DNA of 64,000 bases from Panagrolaimus kolymaensis (GCA_028622995.1 JAJQJQ010000008.1:6696001-6760000), one strand, 5' to 3'. Numbered from the stretch's first letter, positions 1-13,103 are shown. Translations and numbers: made by a program. The notes: generated from the sequence alone by a model not told the origin.

Positions 1-736
1 TATTTGTTTCATGGAAGTAAAAAAGCATGCCATCTTGCGTGCTTTGGCTGTAAAACACAAGATGTAAAGGTGACTTTCTTAAATTTACGCCGATAATGAA
101 TGCTTAAAAAATTTATATAAAATATAAAACCTTAAAAAATTTATATAAAATATAGAACCAAAAACAAGGTCAACGAAAACAAAAGCTCATAGGAAAGAAG
201 GAAAGTCTTAAAAATCGTCGATCGTCAAATTCACGCAAAACATAAAAAAGTTTTTTCAAGCGGAAATATGTATAACAAATAATTGCTAAATGAAATATGA
301 AAAAATTAATGAAAAATTTCAAATATTTGAAAATAACAAATAAGATTTTACTTTTTTCTTGTTGTTATTGTTCTTATATGAGAGATTCATGCCTCTGGCG
401 TTCGTTTCGAACTTGCAATCTTCCTTCTTCCTTTTTTCCAACAAGTGAATCAGTTAGTCCGTGAGAGTCAGTCGTCGTCGACAATGGTCTTTTTTATTTA
501 TAAAAATGACTGGATGACTGACTAACTCGTTAACGAATAAAGAAAGGATATTTCCAGTTTTGGTTGGAATCGAAAGTCTTCAATCCTTCTGCGTGCGTAT
601 ATAAAGATTTAACTTTGATCATTCAAATGGAAGAAAATTTTAAGGAAACGCTATGGCTCGCTCGATGCTCGTTTTTTTAGAATACTTTTTTATTTTTAGT
701 TTGATCAAGAGGCAATTTGCTAAGTTTAAAAATAAT
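1..736. other. non-coding 3' flank of the glycosyltransferase gene
   Basis: AT-rich sequence with no open frame that looks coding. It holds the presumed 3' UTR of the neighbouring minus-strand gene. Nothing else is recognised. Confidence 0.5.
689..694 (-). terminator. candidate poly(A) signal of the glycosyltransferase gene
   Basis: AATAAA on the minus strand, 43 nt past the stop codon of the glycosyltransferase. This is the only perfect hexamer seen close to the stop. Confidence 0.45.
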
Positions 737-2509
737 TTATTTTGCTACAAGATAGATTAATGCAAAAATAAAAATAAAAAGATCACCAAAGAAAAATATA
801 AACCAATTCTGTTTTATTGAAGCTCGAGGAAATGGAAGTCGAGATGATCCATCTCGAGTCTTAATTATTCTTGAAACATAAAATGCTGCTTCATCCATTG
901 GATTTATAACTCGGTCAAGATATATATTTTTCAATTTTTTCATTCTTTGCTTTCTTTCAGCATAATTTGATTCAACATTTTTAATTGCTTCAATTACATC
1001 TTCAGCTGTCACAGTGAATTTATCCAAAGTTTGAGCATATTCAAAATAAGTCATATATTGACTATTTGCTTTTTGTTCACCATAAATTGGCATGAATATT
1101 ACTGGAATTGAAGCACAAATTGCTTCAGATATACTATAAATAAGAATTTTATTTTACGAACAAAGATTCAAACATGCCTTTTTAAACCGCTATGACTAAT
1201 AAACATTTTAGTTTTGGGATGATTGAGGATTTCCTTTTGTGGAGACCATGTAAGCAATTTAATATGCTTTCCAACTTTTCGTGCTTTACCATTATATGAA
1301 AAAATATATCGATAATCTGAGAGATTTTCAAAAGCATGGAAAAAAGCATCTGTAATATAATCGGGTGCTACTTTCCAATTTGCATGTGAACCTAGGGCGA
1401 TAAATATTGTTCCTTTTGAAGTTGGATCATTAACAAATTCATCCAAATCAGAAGCTAGTTTGTTGACTTTGGGACAATTTGGGCCAACACCTTTGAAATC
1501 ACTGGCTTCTGAAAATGCTGTTTGTTTAAAGTTAGTTTAAAACAAAAAATATACCAGCCAAAGGAAGTCCAAGTCGATCAAAAGCTTCAGATATAAAAAA
1601 TGCAGCATCAACATGAAATTTTTGAAAATCAAAATTTGGTGCATTCATTTTTCTTAATGTTGGAATTAAATAATCGACTAAAATTTTTAACTTTCAAATA
1701 AACTCTTCCTTAAATTCCTTAAACTAAATCTTTACCTACAACCGAAATGGATATTAGTTCACCCATGCTAGATTGGAAAGTTTTAAGTCGAATCCAAAAT
1801 AATTTTAAATTGAATATTTCTTTTCCCTTTCTTGACAAATCTCCAACCACTGTAGGTCTCGAATAAAAATGTCTACCAAAACCTCGAGCTGTGTTATGTG
1901 CATGAAATTGTGAAGATGTTCCATAAAGAATATAAGGGACATTTTGGGTTTGCTTCAATCTTTCAGCAAACCATATTCCATGGGTTGAAAAGATATCACC
2001 AAGAATAACGATATCGTACTTTTCATTGAAAACATCAGTTATCTAAAAACTTATGTATCTTACATATATTTTTGATTTTCAAAAAAGTTACAATTTGTGG
2101 TTTTTCATTTACCAATGAATCAAGATATTCATCTCCGATATAATAAAGTCGAGCAATGGTGAATGAATCAGGAAATGATTTCCAAACTAAATGTGAAACA
2201 TTATATTTTAAAGCTGGATTAAATGAAGTTCGAGCATCGATAACTTTAATATTATGCTCATAATTTGGAATGATTTTCGACGTTGTATCAAATACAGTAA
2301 TATCATGGCCATCTTGAGCTAATCTAAAATGATATCATTTTTTGTTTTTAACCAAAACTTTTTTTGTGTGGATAAACAAAAGCTTACCTCAAAAACAATT
2401 TACTTGTACTCGATTGATGACTTCCAGTATCATGAAAAGTAAAAACTATAGCTTTATAAGCCCAAGAAATATCAATCAAAGTTAGAAAAAGTAAAAATTT
2501 AAAGTGCAT
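737..2509 (-). CDS. UDP-glycosyltransferase, six exons, 506 aa
   Basis: Exons on the minus strand: 2509-2388, 2323-2092, 2042-1736, 1677-1555, 1517-1178 and 1133-737. Joined, they give 507 codons without a break. Members of the family transfer a sugar from a UDP-sugar to small lipophilic molecules in the ER lumen. The N-terminus has a hydrophobic signal sequence (about residues 3-17). The donor-binding signature lies near residues 352-380 (WSPQKEILNHP, then FISHSGLKSISEA). The C-terminus is one membrane segment (about 484-503) followed by a very short VAK-type tail, as in ER-anchored UGTs. The length is close to the family norm. Intron 5 (1177-1134) needs a GC donor: the first downstream GT brings a stop, while the GC site gives GLK-S-ISEA, which matches the family. 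The start was chosen because the ATG at 2509 opens the signal sequence; the ATG at 2516 meets a stop after five codons. The substrate cannot be told. Confidence 0.9.
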
Positions 2510-3670
2510 TTTTCATGAACCACCAAAAAACGGCGGCAATAAAGTGTCAACAGACTATCATCTAACATTGGCCTCAAATCATATTTGAATGATAACACCC
2601 TCAAATGACCTATTCATTGACGATGAACAGCTTATCTCTCATCATCTTTTTAAACTTTAATATGTGCATTTTCTTTTCTTGCTGCTGCTTGTTTATAGTT
2701 TTATATGAATTTTTACAGAAACATTATGTAAAAAAACTATCTGATACCTGTCAATCATATTTAATGCGGCGGTTCGGCAAAACATCAGAAGGAATAAAAA
2801 AAAATTCTACCGAAGAAAATGAGTTTTTTGTGATAACTTTAGTTTGACAACAGACATCGACGAAACAACTTGTCGAACGGATCAATTAATGAAAAGTTCA
2901 AATAAGCAAATTTCTTTGCTAATATTTCTCGATCAAAGGTGATGATTGTTAGATGACTTTTCAGTTTTATTCAATCAAAAGAGTTGTTTTCATTTTTTTT
3001 AATTTAGTTGTTTCTCTAAAAATTTTATTCTTTCGTTTTTATTTTTTTCAACGCTTTTTTCTTCAAAAAGAGTGTTCATCTTTCGTTGTCTTTCTCTCAA
3101 CCTTTTGTTGTCCTATGTGCGTCCTTTGAAGTAAGCTGGCGAATAAAAGCGACGTGTAAAAAAAATTGAATAGTTCTTTAGCCATTCGTAAAACAGAGCC
3201 ATGTTGGATTTATTCTAATTGGCTCTACCAAAGATGGCAACAATAGACTTGTGATCGTAATTTGAGGCTTTGGTAACTGTGTGTATTTCATGCGGTTATT
3301 GTCATATCGATTCTTACATTTTTAAATTTTTTTTCCCTTGCTTTCATGTTAACTGCTTCGATGCAAGATTTAACTTTCTCTTTATTATAACAAATTTTTT
3401 TAAAAGCAAACTTTGGTAAAATAGCAAAAAATTTAATAAATTATTAAACAACCAATAACCAACAATTCAATACAAAAAACAATAAAACTTTTTTTTAAGA
3501 AATGAAAAATATTTGAACCAAGAATGCTGTACCACCGAGTTTTATCTTTGTTTGTTTATTTTAAGTTTGACGGAGTTGTAAGAAGAAAAAAAATTGTCGC
3601 TGAGTTTGATTCAATTTTGTAAAAAATAAAAGATTTAATAAGCAAAATTTAAATAAAAAAAGTAATAATA
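2510..3670. other. intergenic region between glycosyltransferase and DGK genes
   Basis: Contains the promoter side of the glycosyltransferase and the 3' flank of the DGK gene. An 80-codon plus-strand frame at 2605-2847 has one hydrophobic stretch but no other support. The rest is AT-rich with no recognisable element. Confidence 0.4.
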
Positions 3671-4143
3671 CTAAAGACCCGTGAGATCATTATGAGAATT
3701 ACTAGATGAATGTTCTAAAAATTCAACAGCTGAATGACATTCTTTTTCTGTTATCACTGATTTATCTGAACTATCTGTGGGGCGTTTACCAAGGCTACTT
3801 CGACGTTCATCAAGTCTGAAATTTTTTAATAAATTTATAACAACTCCAGTTTATTTTTCATCTCCCATGATTCATCGCGGTAAAATATAGCGAAGTATTA
3901 AAAAGATTTTTACCGTGATAATGATTTTCCAAGTCGACTTCTCATTATTCGTTTTTTAAAATTATATAATCTTCCCGTTCGACTTGTTGATGGAACAATT
4001 GAAAGATGTTCTGATAGTTGTGTTTCACTCGAACTTGTTCCTGGTTTTGTTGAGGCCAACGCCGATGCTGATGCTAACGCAAGTAACTCCTTTTTTCGTT
4101 GCTCTTTAATACGTTTGATTGTTGGCTTTCTTAACATTGTTGC
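3671..4143 (-). CDS. dgk-1: DGK alternative last exons B (124 codons + stop)
   Basis: Two exons, 4143-3914 and 3815-3671. The acceptor (ATTTTATAG) lets the exon join in phase 0 to the same ..KSALK exon at 6616, skipping exon A. It encodes ATMLRKPTIKRIKEQRKKE, an Ala/Ser-rich linker, a second basic patch (KKRIMRSRLGKSLSRLDERR) and a Ser/Glu-rich end. The opening ATMLRK parallels AKMLKK of exon A. Basic and Ser-rich character suggests a regulatory or membrane-contact tail; this is inference. Confidence 0.75.
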
Positions 4144-7100
4144 CTATAAAATTATTGAAATTTTTTCCCCTTTGTTTAATATACTTTTATTAAAATCAAT
4201 ACTTTAATCACCTTTTTCATCGCAAAACAATTTCATATAAATTTATTTTATAAACCAAGAAATTTAGAGAGAAAGAGAGCGAAAAGAAACAATTACAATT
4301 ACGATTAATAAATAATGTAAAAAATAATTCGACACAAAAAGTATGATTGGTTTGTTTTGAGAAAGCCTTTAAATGTCCAGGCATGTAAAAAATGAGGAAA
4401 AGGCTTAAAATATTTTTTTCGATAGGCAAAAGATGCTTTTAATTGCCATAAATAATTTTGGTTAATTGTTTTAAACGGCTGCTACTTGATTTTCCTGTTG
4501 TCAAATTTTTTTAAACCTGATATTTTTTCATGCCTCCCAAATCAAACCAATTAATTATAACCACAAAATCTGATTTATATTGGAATGTTTTTAAAATAAT
4601 TTATATAAACTTTTGTATAAACAAAACAAAAAATTAGGGATAGTAAGATGATGGCAAAGAAAAAAAATGCAATTTTTACAATCCTTTTTAAAAACAAGAA
4701 AAAAGATTTTACAAAGAAAGTGCAAAAACTAATAAGAAAGAAATATAGTAATAATAATTTTTTTTGCGTAGAACCATAAAAATTTGAACAATTATAATAA
4801 AAATAAATGAAAAACGAACAAATATATAGAAATAAAATTAATTATTTTTTCTTGAAAGCTTTGAAAAAGTTAAGATTCATTATATCAATATTTCGTATAA
4901 AAAAGCTCGTGACTTTTTTTGATAAAAAAAAATTTGATTGGTTTCTTTTTGGACTTGAAATCACCGGGGTTTTTTTGAATGAGAAAAATAGAGGAATAAC
5001 AAGACCAATTGAAAAAATAATAAGAATAAACGGGCCCTTACATCGTAAGTACCAAAAATAAGAAGGGAAGACTTCTGTTTTGAATATGGAAATTAAAAAA
5101 AATGAAAGAGATACACAACAAAAATAACAAAATAATTTAAAGCGAAAATAAGCAATTTTAAAAATGTTAGTTTAACTTTGGCACAAGTTTGTTTTGGATT
5201 CGAAGCAAATTTCAAAGATTTTTAAATTATTATTTATGCTTTTTTGAAGTGAACAAAGAAGACAAAAAAAAAACAAAGGAACAAAAAATATAAAATTCAG
5301 AAAGGAAAATTAAAACAAAGCTATAAGAAATATTGTTTTGTAGCATTAGTATTTATTTTTTGCTCCATTCGTTATCGTATTTGTCCCAATTGTTTTTTGA
5401 GTATTAGTGTTAGTTTTTTTTTTGTCATAAAAAAACTTGTGCGCAATTATGTTGTTTTATTTTTACAAAAAAGCATCCATTTCTTCATCATCATCCATAT
5501 GATGTAATTCTTCAGGCGTGCTTCGACCATGCGACATTTGCATATCAATTCCAAGATGAGGCGATTGATGTCCATATGATGATGGAGAACCTTCAGATTG
5601 AACAGCTCGAACTTGTTGAGATGCAGCACCTGAGGCAGATCGACGAGATTTTTTAGCTTTTTTAAGCATCTTCGCCTGCAAGTGGGTGAAATTGATTCCC
5701 ATATATTTTTTTTTGGTATTTTGATTTTGTTTGGAAACAATGAATTTTATATTGTATATTTTCTTTAAAAAGTTTAAAATAAAAAAATAGGGTCAAAAAA
5801 TAAGTGCAAAAATAGGCTTTAAAAAGGTAAGCAAAAAGAGCAAAAGAAATAGGCGGAAGAAGGCTCAAAAATATAAATCGATAAGAAAAAAGATGTGTCT
5901 TTGTAAGTTTAAAAATTTGGTTATTTCAAGATTTCAAATAATCTAAAATTTCCCTAAAAAAATTTTTTAAGTCACGAACTTTTTTTTATTAATTAGATAT
6001 AAGCTTTTCTTCCAAGACAATATTTTGCTCTTTTTGATTTATTCAAAGTTTAAAAAATAAAATAAAAAATAGAGAGAAACGACAAATTCACGTATATGTG
6101 TTGTGTGATCTGTTAAAAAGGTTGGAACATGTAAATCTCTCGTTGCAGCATAAGCAGTGTAAACGAAATAACAGTAAATTTCATCGGCATCCAGAAGAAT
6201 TCTTTTAAAAAAAGAAGGAAAGATGCACTAACACTATTTAAAAATATGTTTAAAATAAAAAAGACAAGACGATAAATAACTCAAAGAGAATGAAAACCAA
6301 AAAGTATATCGACAAAACACAAAAAAAATTTAATATCTTACAAAAATTAGCTGTTCGAAATTCTTATCAAAGTGGATACTAACGTTTTTGGATTGAAAAA
6401 ATTAAATAAATAAAAAGTCAAACAGAAAATAAAACGAGATAAAAAAATGAGTGAGGAAAACATAAGAAAGTAATAATATCGATATTCAATAAATATAGGA
6501 AAGGCTTATTTTTGGTTGGTAAAAAAATAAATCAAAATAAAAAAGGAAATAAGACTATTGGGTTTTGATATTTTTTAAAATTTTAGTTTCAATGTTTTAT
6601 AAAAAATTAACTCACTTTTAGAGCTGATTTTAGAATGGTTATAGTTCCAGCGGGTTGAATATGAGGTTCGCCATCAACTTGAACCGGCCAATCATCTTTT
6701 GTTGTGATTTTTATCTAAAAATATTTTGAAGTTATGGGTTGTTGAATGCTTTGTAGGAAGCTTGTTAATAGCAAGCAAATATTATTGGCTGAAACTTACA
6801 CTTCCACCTTGAGCAATACGAATTCCTGCAGCTAATTTAGATTGAATAAGGCCAAGACGTGAAACATCTGATATGCCAACAACCTAAAATTTAACAATAA
6901 TAAAAATCACATAAATTTATTGGATAAATGCTTGCCTCAAGTAAACCATCATGATGTGTAGGTTTTTGAAATCCTGCTTCCTCTTTAGCTGTACCCCATG
7001 GATTTGCGCCTGAACCCCAACTAAGTAAATTTAAAATAACTATGCCTTCACAAGGTGGCAAATCAATCATTTTTCCATCCACTTCAAGCTCCACACGCTT

Positions 7101-10100
7101 CCATAAATCTTTGAAAGTTCTTTCGAAAAAAGCTTTTTGTAAACCAATTTTAACGTATTGAGTTTTATTAAATAATCTTGAATTAAATTTGGATGGATTT
7201 GCGTGGCGTTTATTATGAAATTGAAGGCATACATCTGCATCAATTCCAATTCCAAAATAATTATTCATAATTATCATGGATGTTTGATCTTCAGGATTAT
7301 TCATCATTTGATCGGTTTCATTTGAAGGCTCCGCAGCGGTGGATGTGGGAGGTTGGGATCGTTCTTCCTCATGAAAGACCACTGCCCATCGATCAAGTCT
7401 CACTTCTTCAGCATCTATGACATCTTTAAGAATATCCATGGGAGAATCTTCTCCTGTGTAGCCACCACCCCATCGAAGTACTCTGGCAAGATCATTTCCC
7501 GTTCCAAGAGGTAATATTCCACATGGAGGAGAAAAACAGGCAGCATCCTGAATAATCAAATAATGTCAATAATTCATTGCAACATATGTATTTTAACTTA
7601 CTTGTTTGGCAATATCTAAGCATTGTAGCACCCAACCAATGGTTCCATCACCACCTGCGGCAAGAATACGATATTTGGGAATATTTCGAAAAACATATAA
7701 TCCAACTAATGGTCCACCTTTAAGAACATCAAAAACTTGAAATGGATTTAAAAGTCGTCGAAAGGCAGTCATCAATTCAGTGCCTTGACAACCACCTGAT
7801 TTAACATTGATTAAAACCAGCAATGGTTCCACTTCAGCACTCAACATATGAACTTGAACATTTGGAAGACATAAAACTATCAACTTTTTATCTTCATATG
7901 CTGCATTTTGAAGTTTTTGTACGGCTGCGGTTGCAGCTTTGGGAGTATTAAATGTAATCACGAGACTACCATATTCAAAATAAATTGGTCCAATTGCAGT
8001 AAAAGGTTTTTCTATAAAAAAATATTTCATGAAAATTAAATGTGCAAGGAAACAAATTTCAATGAGTGCAAGAAAACAAAAAAGTCAAAATGTTTTAACT
8101 ACATTTTGTGTAAGAAGAAAAAAACAAATGTACATTTTTTAGATAATCAACTTATTAAATACAAGCAAGCAAGATAATGAGAAGGGAGATAGTTAAAAGC
8201 GATGATATGGCGAAGATCATACCTGAATCTGCAAAAATTCAAACACTTCAACTCCGCAAAAAAAAAGCAACAAACAAAACAAAAAAGAAAACTAGCAAGT
8301 AAGCAAAGCTATGGGAAATAACTTTTGAAAATTCTCCCTCACCTTTAGCACCAAGTAATTTTAATAATATTCTTTCATATTGTCTTTGAGCAAGGGATAC
8401 CGGTAAATTTCCAACAAATACTGCATGATCATGGGGATCTTCTTTCTCTTGAACATAAAACCTCACGACGTGATAACGCCGTAATGAATCCTTAAAAAAA
8501 TAAATTTGAATGAAAAATAAATTTAAAACAAATATTAAAAAGTTGATCTCAGGCAAATGCCTCGTACTTTGTCGCCATAGTTGCGCTCCGATATTAGCCA
8601 ATTGTTTTTGGTCATCACTGATCAATGTTTTTTTTTTTTGCTGCATGAACTTGAACTTTATTGCTTTGGGTGTTCGACGAAAGCGTCGTCCACCACTGCG
8701 ACAAGCAAACACGCAAACTATGTGCGTCTTTGTGAGGGTCTTTCAATGCAGAAATAATGGATGGAAAAAATCGAAAAATGTTTAAAAAAATTACTTTTCT
8801 CAAATTTCTAACAAGTTGTAACATATTTTCTTGTGGATTTGCTGTTCGTTCAGCTACACCTCGTTCAAGGCTAACTTCAATAAGATTGTATTTATTCCAC
8901 GTTGATCCTTCTAAACCAAAATCTTCTAATGCTTGAGCAAGAACATCTTGTACTAATGTTTCTTTCGTTACTTCTATTTCCATAAATGTTACAGGTATTC
9001 TAAAAAAAATATTTGATAAATCCCAAAGGCTATTATGTTGATGAGACAAACCTTAGCCATCCACCATAAACTTTTACTGCCGCTTTATCTGGATTATCAC
9101 GATATCTTAAAAATATTTGCGCCCGTTTTCCATCTGGCCTTTTTAAATTTCTTAATGGAATTGGATCCTCTAAATGCTCTTCTTCATCGGTTTCTAAAAT
9201 GGCTAGTTAAAATCTTCCATTCAAAATTATCGTTTAAAAATAATTACCTTCAAAAGGGGCTTGAGTAACATAATAATTTTCTGGATTATCACTTATATGA
9301 AATCTCCTCATAGCAATATCTCGAATTTGTTCAACTGTGGCAGTTTTAGGTACGCTTGCGGTTCGAAAGACTAAATTTCTTATTGAATTATTTCCATCAA
9401 ATATTTTTAATATTTCATAATCATCCCGTTCTTTTTCATCGGCAGTTGTAGGTTCATCAGCATTTAATCGAGATGGAGAGGAAACCTTTCGAGATCCATC
9501 ATTTTTATCCCTGTCTTTACTACTCCCAGCACCTTCGCCTCGATCTTTTTCATCTGGTTTATCATTGCTTGGAAATGAAATATTTAATAATTGTTCCATA
9601 GGAAGTTCCGTTCTTGGAATTGTCACAGCATTAGGAGGTAACATAATCTTTTTTAATGGACCAAAATCACAGTCTTTTTTCACTCTTCGATAACATACTG
9701 CATGAGCGGTAACTCCGCACCATTCACATCGCATTCCCGTAAAGCATTCATATGAATTACAAGTTTTTTTACAATCAATACATCGAGAATCTCGTGGAAG
9801 ATTACCTTCACGAAAATGATGATGTTGTTTCGCTGATACTGTATCCAATGATGGAACAAATGTTGCAGCTTCTCGACAATCACTCACAGCTAAATCTTGA
9901 CAATCCACGTGAACATAATATTCGCATACTTCGCATTCCACACTTGTCACATCATCAGTTCGCTTTCGACATACACAACAAAATTTTCTTTTAATATGTT
10001 GAGGCACACACCATGTATGTGCCACTGGATTCTAAAACAGTGGAATTGAAATTTATGGTCGAGAACATAGTCCAACAAAAAATTCAAAAATTAATTAATA

Positions 10101-10343
10101 ACTTACTTTAATAAGTTGTAAAGCCACTCCGCTACAATATGATACCACCGTTCTAAGGCATTTATCATGGCAAACAAAATTACATACTTCGCATGCAAAA
10201 CCTTGCGATAACATTCCCCATATTTTATCACAACAATGATGACAATATGTAGGTTTACCAAAAGTTTTTTTAACAAAATAATGTCCATGATCTCGACCAA
10301 TCGCCATTAAATTGGCATCAACATTATGACCTTCAGCTGTCAT
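3671..10343 (-). CDS. dgk-1: diacylglycerol kinase, theta type (DGK-1-like)
   Basis: Exons: 10343-10107, 10031-9248, 9193-9052, 8999-8795, 8490-8343, microexon 8228-8223, 8011-7602, 7547-6936, 6883-6800 and 6714-6616 (909 codons), then one of two last exons. The total is 979 or 1033 aa, close to the roughly 940-950 aa of DGK-theta/DGK-1. The enzyme phosphorylates diacylglycerol to phosphatidic acid at membranes; in C. elegans DGK-1 opposes diacylglycerol signalling in neurons. Visible domains: a C1 domain at about residues 21-69 (KPTYCHHCCDKIWG), a second at 84-131, a third at 148-200, an RA-type region at about 290-390, and the catalytic domain from about 571 with the ATP-binding GGDGT near 628 and GILPLGTGNDLARVLRWGGG after it. 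The accessory catalytic part ends at about 909. Three C1 domains plus RA identify type V. The usual NPKSGG motif reads NVKSGG here. Intron 8 (6935-6884) has a GC donor. Upstream alternative N-termini are possible. Confidence 0.93.
5352..5357 (-). terminator. poly(A) signal for DGK last exon A
   Basis: AATAAA on the minus strand, about 106 nt past the stop of exon A. It supports early termination of transcripts that use exon A. Confidence 0.5.
5463..5675 (-). CDS. dgk-1: DGK alternative last exon A (70 codons + stop)
   Basis: A good acceptor (CTTGCAG) at 5682-5676 joins in phase 0 to the exon ending ..KSALK at 6616. It adds AKMLKKAKKSRR and a Ser/Gly/Gln-rich tail ending in an acidic DDDEEMDAFL stretch. 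A perfect AATAAA lies about 106 nt downstream (5357-5352), so this exon can end a transcript by itself. Its first residues match those of exon B, which suggests the two are alternative ends of the same protein. Confidence 0.8.
   Translation of the reverse strand, partial: AKMLKKAKKSRRSASGAASQQVRAVQSEGSPSSYGHQSPHLGIDMQMSHGRSTPEELHHMDDDEEMDAFL
8223..8228 (-). CDS. dgk-1: candidate 6-nt microexon of DGK
   Basis: The six bases ATTCAG are bounded by a strong acceptor (GAATTTTTGCAG) and a strong donor (CAG/GTATGA). Insertion keeps the frame and adds Asp-Ser between ..LLGAKG and EKPF, at the link between the N-terminal half and the catalytic half. Without it the flanking exons also join in frame, so it may be an optional cassette. 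Confidence 0.5.
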
Positions 10344-13103
10344 ATTTTATGTTTGATGCTTTTGTTTTTTGATTTTATAAGTTGATATTAGCTGTTGAAC
10401 CAGCAAATAGTTCACAAAGGGTGTAATAGTATCAACGAAAAACTGAAATTTTTTAAAATTTAAACTAAGTTAAGAATTAATTATAAATTTATTTTTTATT
10501 TAAGGTTCTTTGTTTCAGCGTAAAAAAACTAAAGCTATGACTAAAAATTTTGTATTTAATTTTTATTAAATACTATTATATTTTATATGTTTCTCATTAT
10601 GAGAACCTTTTTATTTTACTGTAATTTGCTTATTTCGCATATATATGTTTGTTGTTTGTTGCGTGAGTGACGTAACACAAAAAAAATTTAAAAAACGTAA
10701 AATTCTCACAAACTCAAAAAAAATTGAATGAAAGTTTCCCTCTCTTTTTTTGCTAAATTCAAAGAATGCATTTTTTTAAAACGCGTTAAAAAAGGTTAAA
10801 ATTTTGTTAATTAACTTCGTTATGAAAAACATTTCTTTTTAAAGAAAGGAAAGTTAAACTTTCAAATTGTTTTAGATAATAAAAGAGGTTGTAAAAGATC
10901 AATGAACTTTGGAGTGAAAGAATAAAACATGTGTGAGAGAGGTCAGGTCACTCACGTTCCACAAAACGAAATATATATAAAAAAAACGACGTCACGAATG
11001 AATATGACTTGTTCTGAGAAATGGAAACATATATAAAAAATGGAGGAACAACATAAATTATGCGTTATTACAAATAAAAAAATAACAAGAAAAAAGTGTG
11101 AATCAAAGAAATAAAAAGATGTGGAGGAGGATGCTTTAAAAGATCGATTACCAAGGGATTAAAACTATCATCATGGGAATTGATATTACAATATATATAA
11201 ATGCTAATAATTTATAAAGTTCTTGAACAATTACCATTTTAAAAAAGTTCAAGGATACTCAATGAAAAGTTTAAAGTACCAGAAATCATCTCTTAAAACA
11301 TACACATACACCATTTTTATTTATTTTTCAAATCCAATAAAAAAGGAAGTGAAAATTAAATTAAGTCATGTTTTTACATACCCCTTAAAAACTCTCTCCA
11401 TTCATAACTCTTTTTTTAAAGGAAAAAAGCTACAAAGTAAAAGTCACAAGTTTTGGTGTCCTTTTTTTTATTTCTAATGATTATTACGTCATTTTTATGC
11501 AAAAAAAAGAGTATATGCTTTTTTTTAACAAACGTCAAAGATCTTTCTTTCTTTTTTTCTATTGCACACGTGTTTAAAAAATGATACAAATGGGCCAAAT
11601 GATTCCTGAGGGAATCATACTTCTTTACCCAGCACCCGATGAAGTAATGAAGATACAAAAGTGTCAAAACTCAAAAAAACAAAAAAAGCAGAGGATCACA
11701 AAAATTTTTTGAACTTCCAAGAAGTTCAAAGTTTTTGTTGTGCTTGGATGAAGTCATCATCATCCTTGTGGCGACTATGACGATGACGACGAAAAATATG
11801 AAAAAAAGAGTGGCAATTTGTTGCGCTGTAAAAGGTGGGCGCTTGAAAAAAGAATGGAAAGAAAAAAAATCCCAAGTGTAAAAAATGGCGAAAAATTTAC
11901 TAAGAAAAATGGCAATTACCGAGTTCTTTTTTTTGTTGCTGCTTTTGCGTGTATAAAACGTCGTCACTCTCGTCTTTGCCTTCTACGTTTTTATAATAAA
12001 AAAAAGAAGACTAAATACCATTTATTAAAAGTGAAAAATGAAAGAAAGGAAAATTGGTAAATTGGTAGTGACTTTTAGAAATTTCTTAAAAGCTTTTTTG
12101 AAAAGAAAAAATTAGAACTTTGAGGTTTTCCAAAAATTCGGGAGTTTGGTATAAATAAACTAAACAAAAATCGTTATAAATAAAAATTATTGGAGAAAAT
12201 TTTGCGACAAAACAGTTTGAGGATTTCATTTTTAACAAAATTTGCTAAATTCTAGAAACTATATTAAGAATTGAAATCCAATAAAATTTATCGCGATGGT
12301 TACTATAATTTTGACGACAAAATTCGACATTTTTAACAGGTGATAACAGACAGACATAACGCGTGAGTATTAAAAATATTGCTGAATCGCGCACGTAAAA
12401 GGTTGGTAAAATTTCAAAATTTTTAACATTCAAAAAAGCATTTTTTTCTTCATTTTTATATAATGAAATATAAAATTTTGACATTTTTTGAATGAAGAGT
12501 ATTTTCAGAAATGTGATATTAGATTCCAATATATTTTTTTGTTTGCAGGTGAAAATAAATGTGAATGCAATAAAAAAATCATATTTCAAAGCATTGAAAT
12601 ATTAAAAAAAAATATGCTAATAATAACGAAAAAATATGAATGAATTTGTTTGATAGTTTTTTTGAAAAACTTGAAAATTAATATCATGAAATAAAAGAAT
12701 GGAAATTTGAAAAATTGCTATGAAATCGGGAATTTTATTTTAACAAAAAATGGCATAAATATTGATTAAAATGAAGCTAAACTCTGTGGAAGAAAAACAC
12801 TTGTGAAATATAAAAACATCTTTGACTTATATGGGTCATCTATATTCTTATGCTTTTAATTAGGCTTTGAAGGCAAAATGTCAAACACATTTTTAAAATT
12901 TATTGATCGACTAAAGTTTCTTCATTGGAATATAAAACCGTGAAATAAAAAATCTAATGATGAGACTTTTGAAAAAGTTCCGATAGCTTCCCAATGAAAT
13001 TTTTGAATTAAAAAAAACACAAAAGAGTAAAATATATTTCTTAATTCCTTATAAAGTTATTATAACTTTTCAATGTTCGATATAAAAAATTTTTAAAACT
13101 TAC
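10344..13103. other. non-coding region upstream of DGK
   Basis: AT-rich, with no convincing exon. It probably holds the DGK promoter and 5' UTR. The frames here are low-complexity Lys/Phe/Asn-rich. Confidence 0.4.

Noticed and set aside
2605..2847. 80-codon plus-strand frame with one hydrophobic stretch, head-to-head with the UGT gene
   Set aside because: No splice or poly(A) support, biased composition, and no recognisable family. It is compatible with chance in AT-rich DNA.
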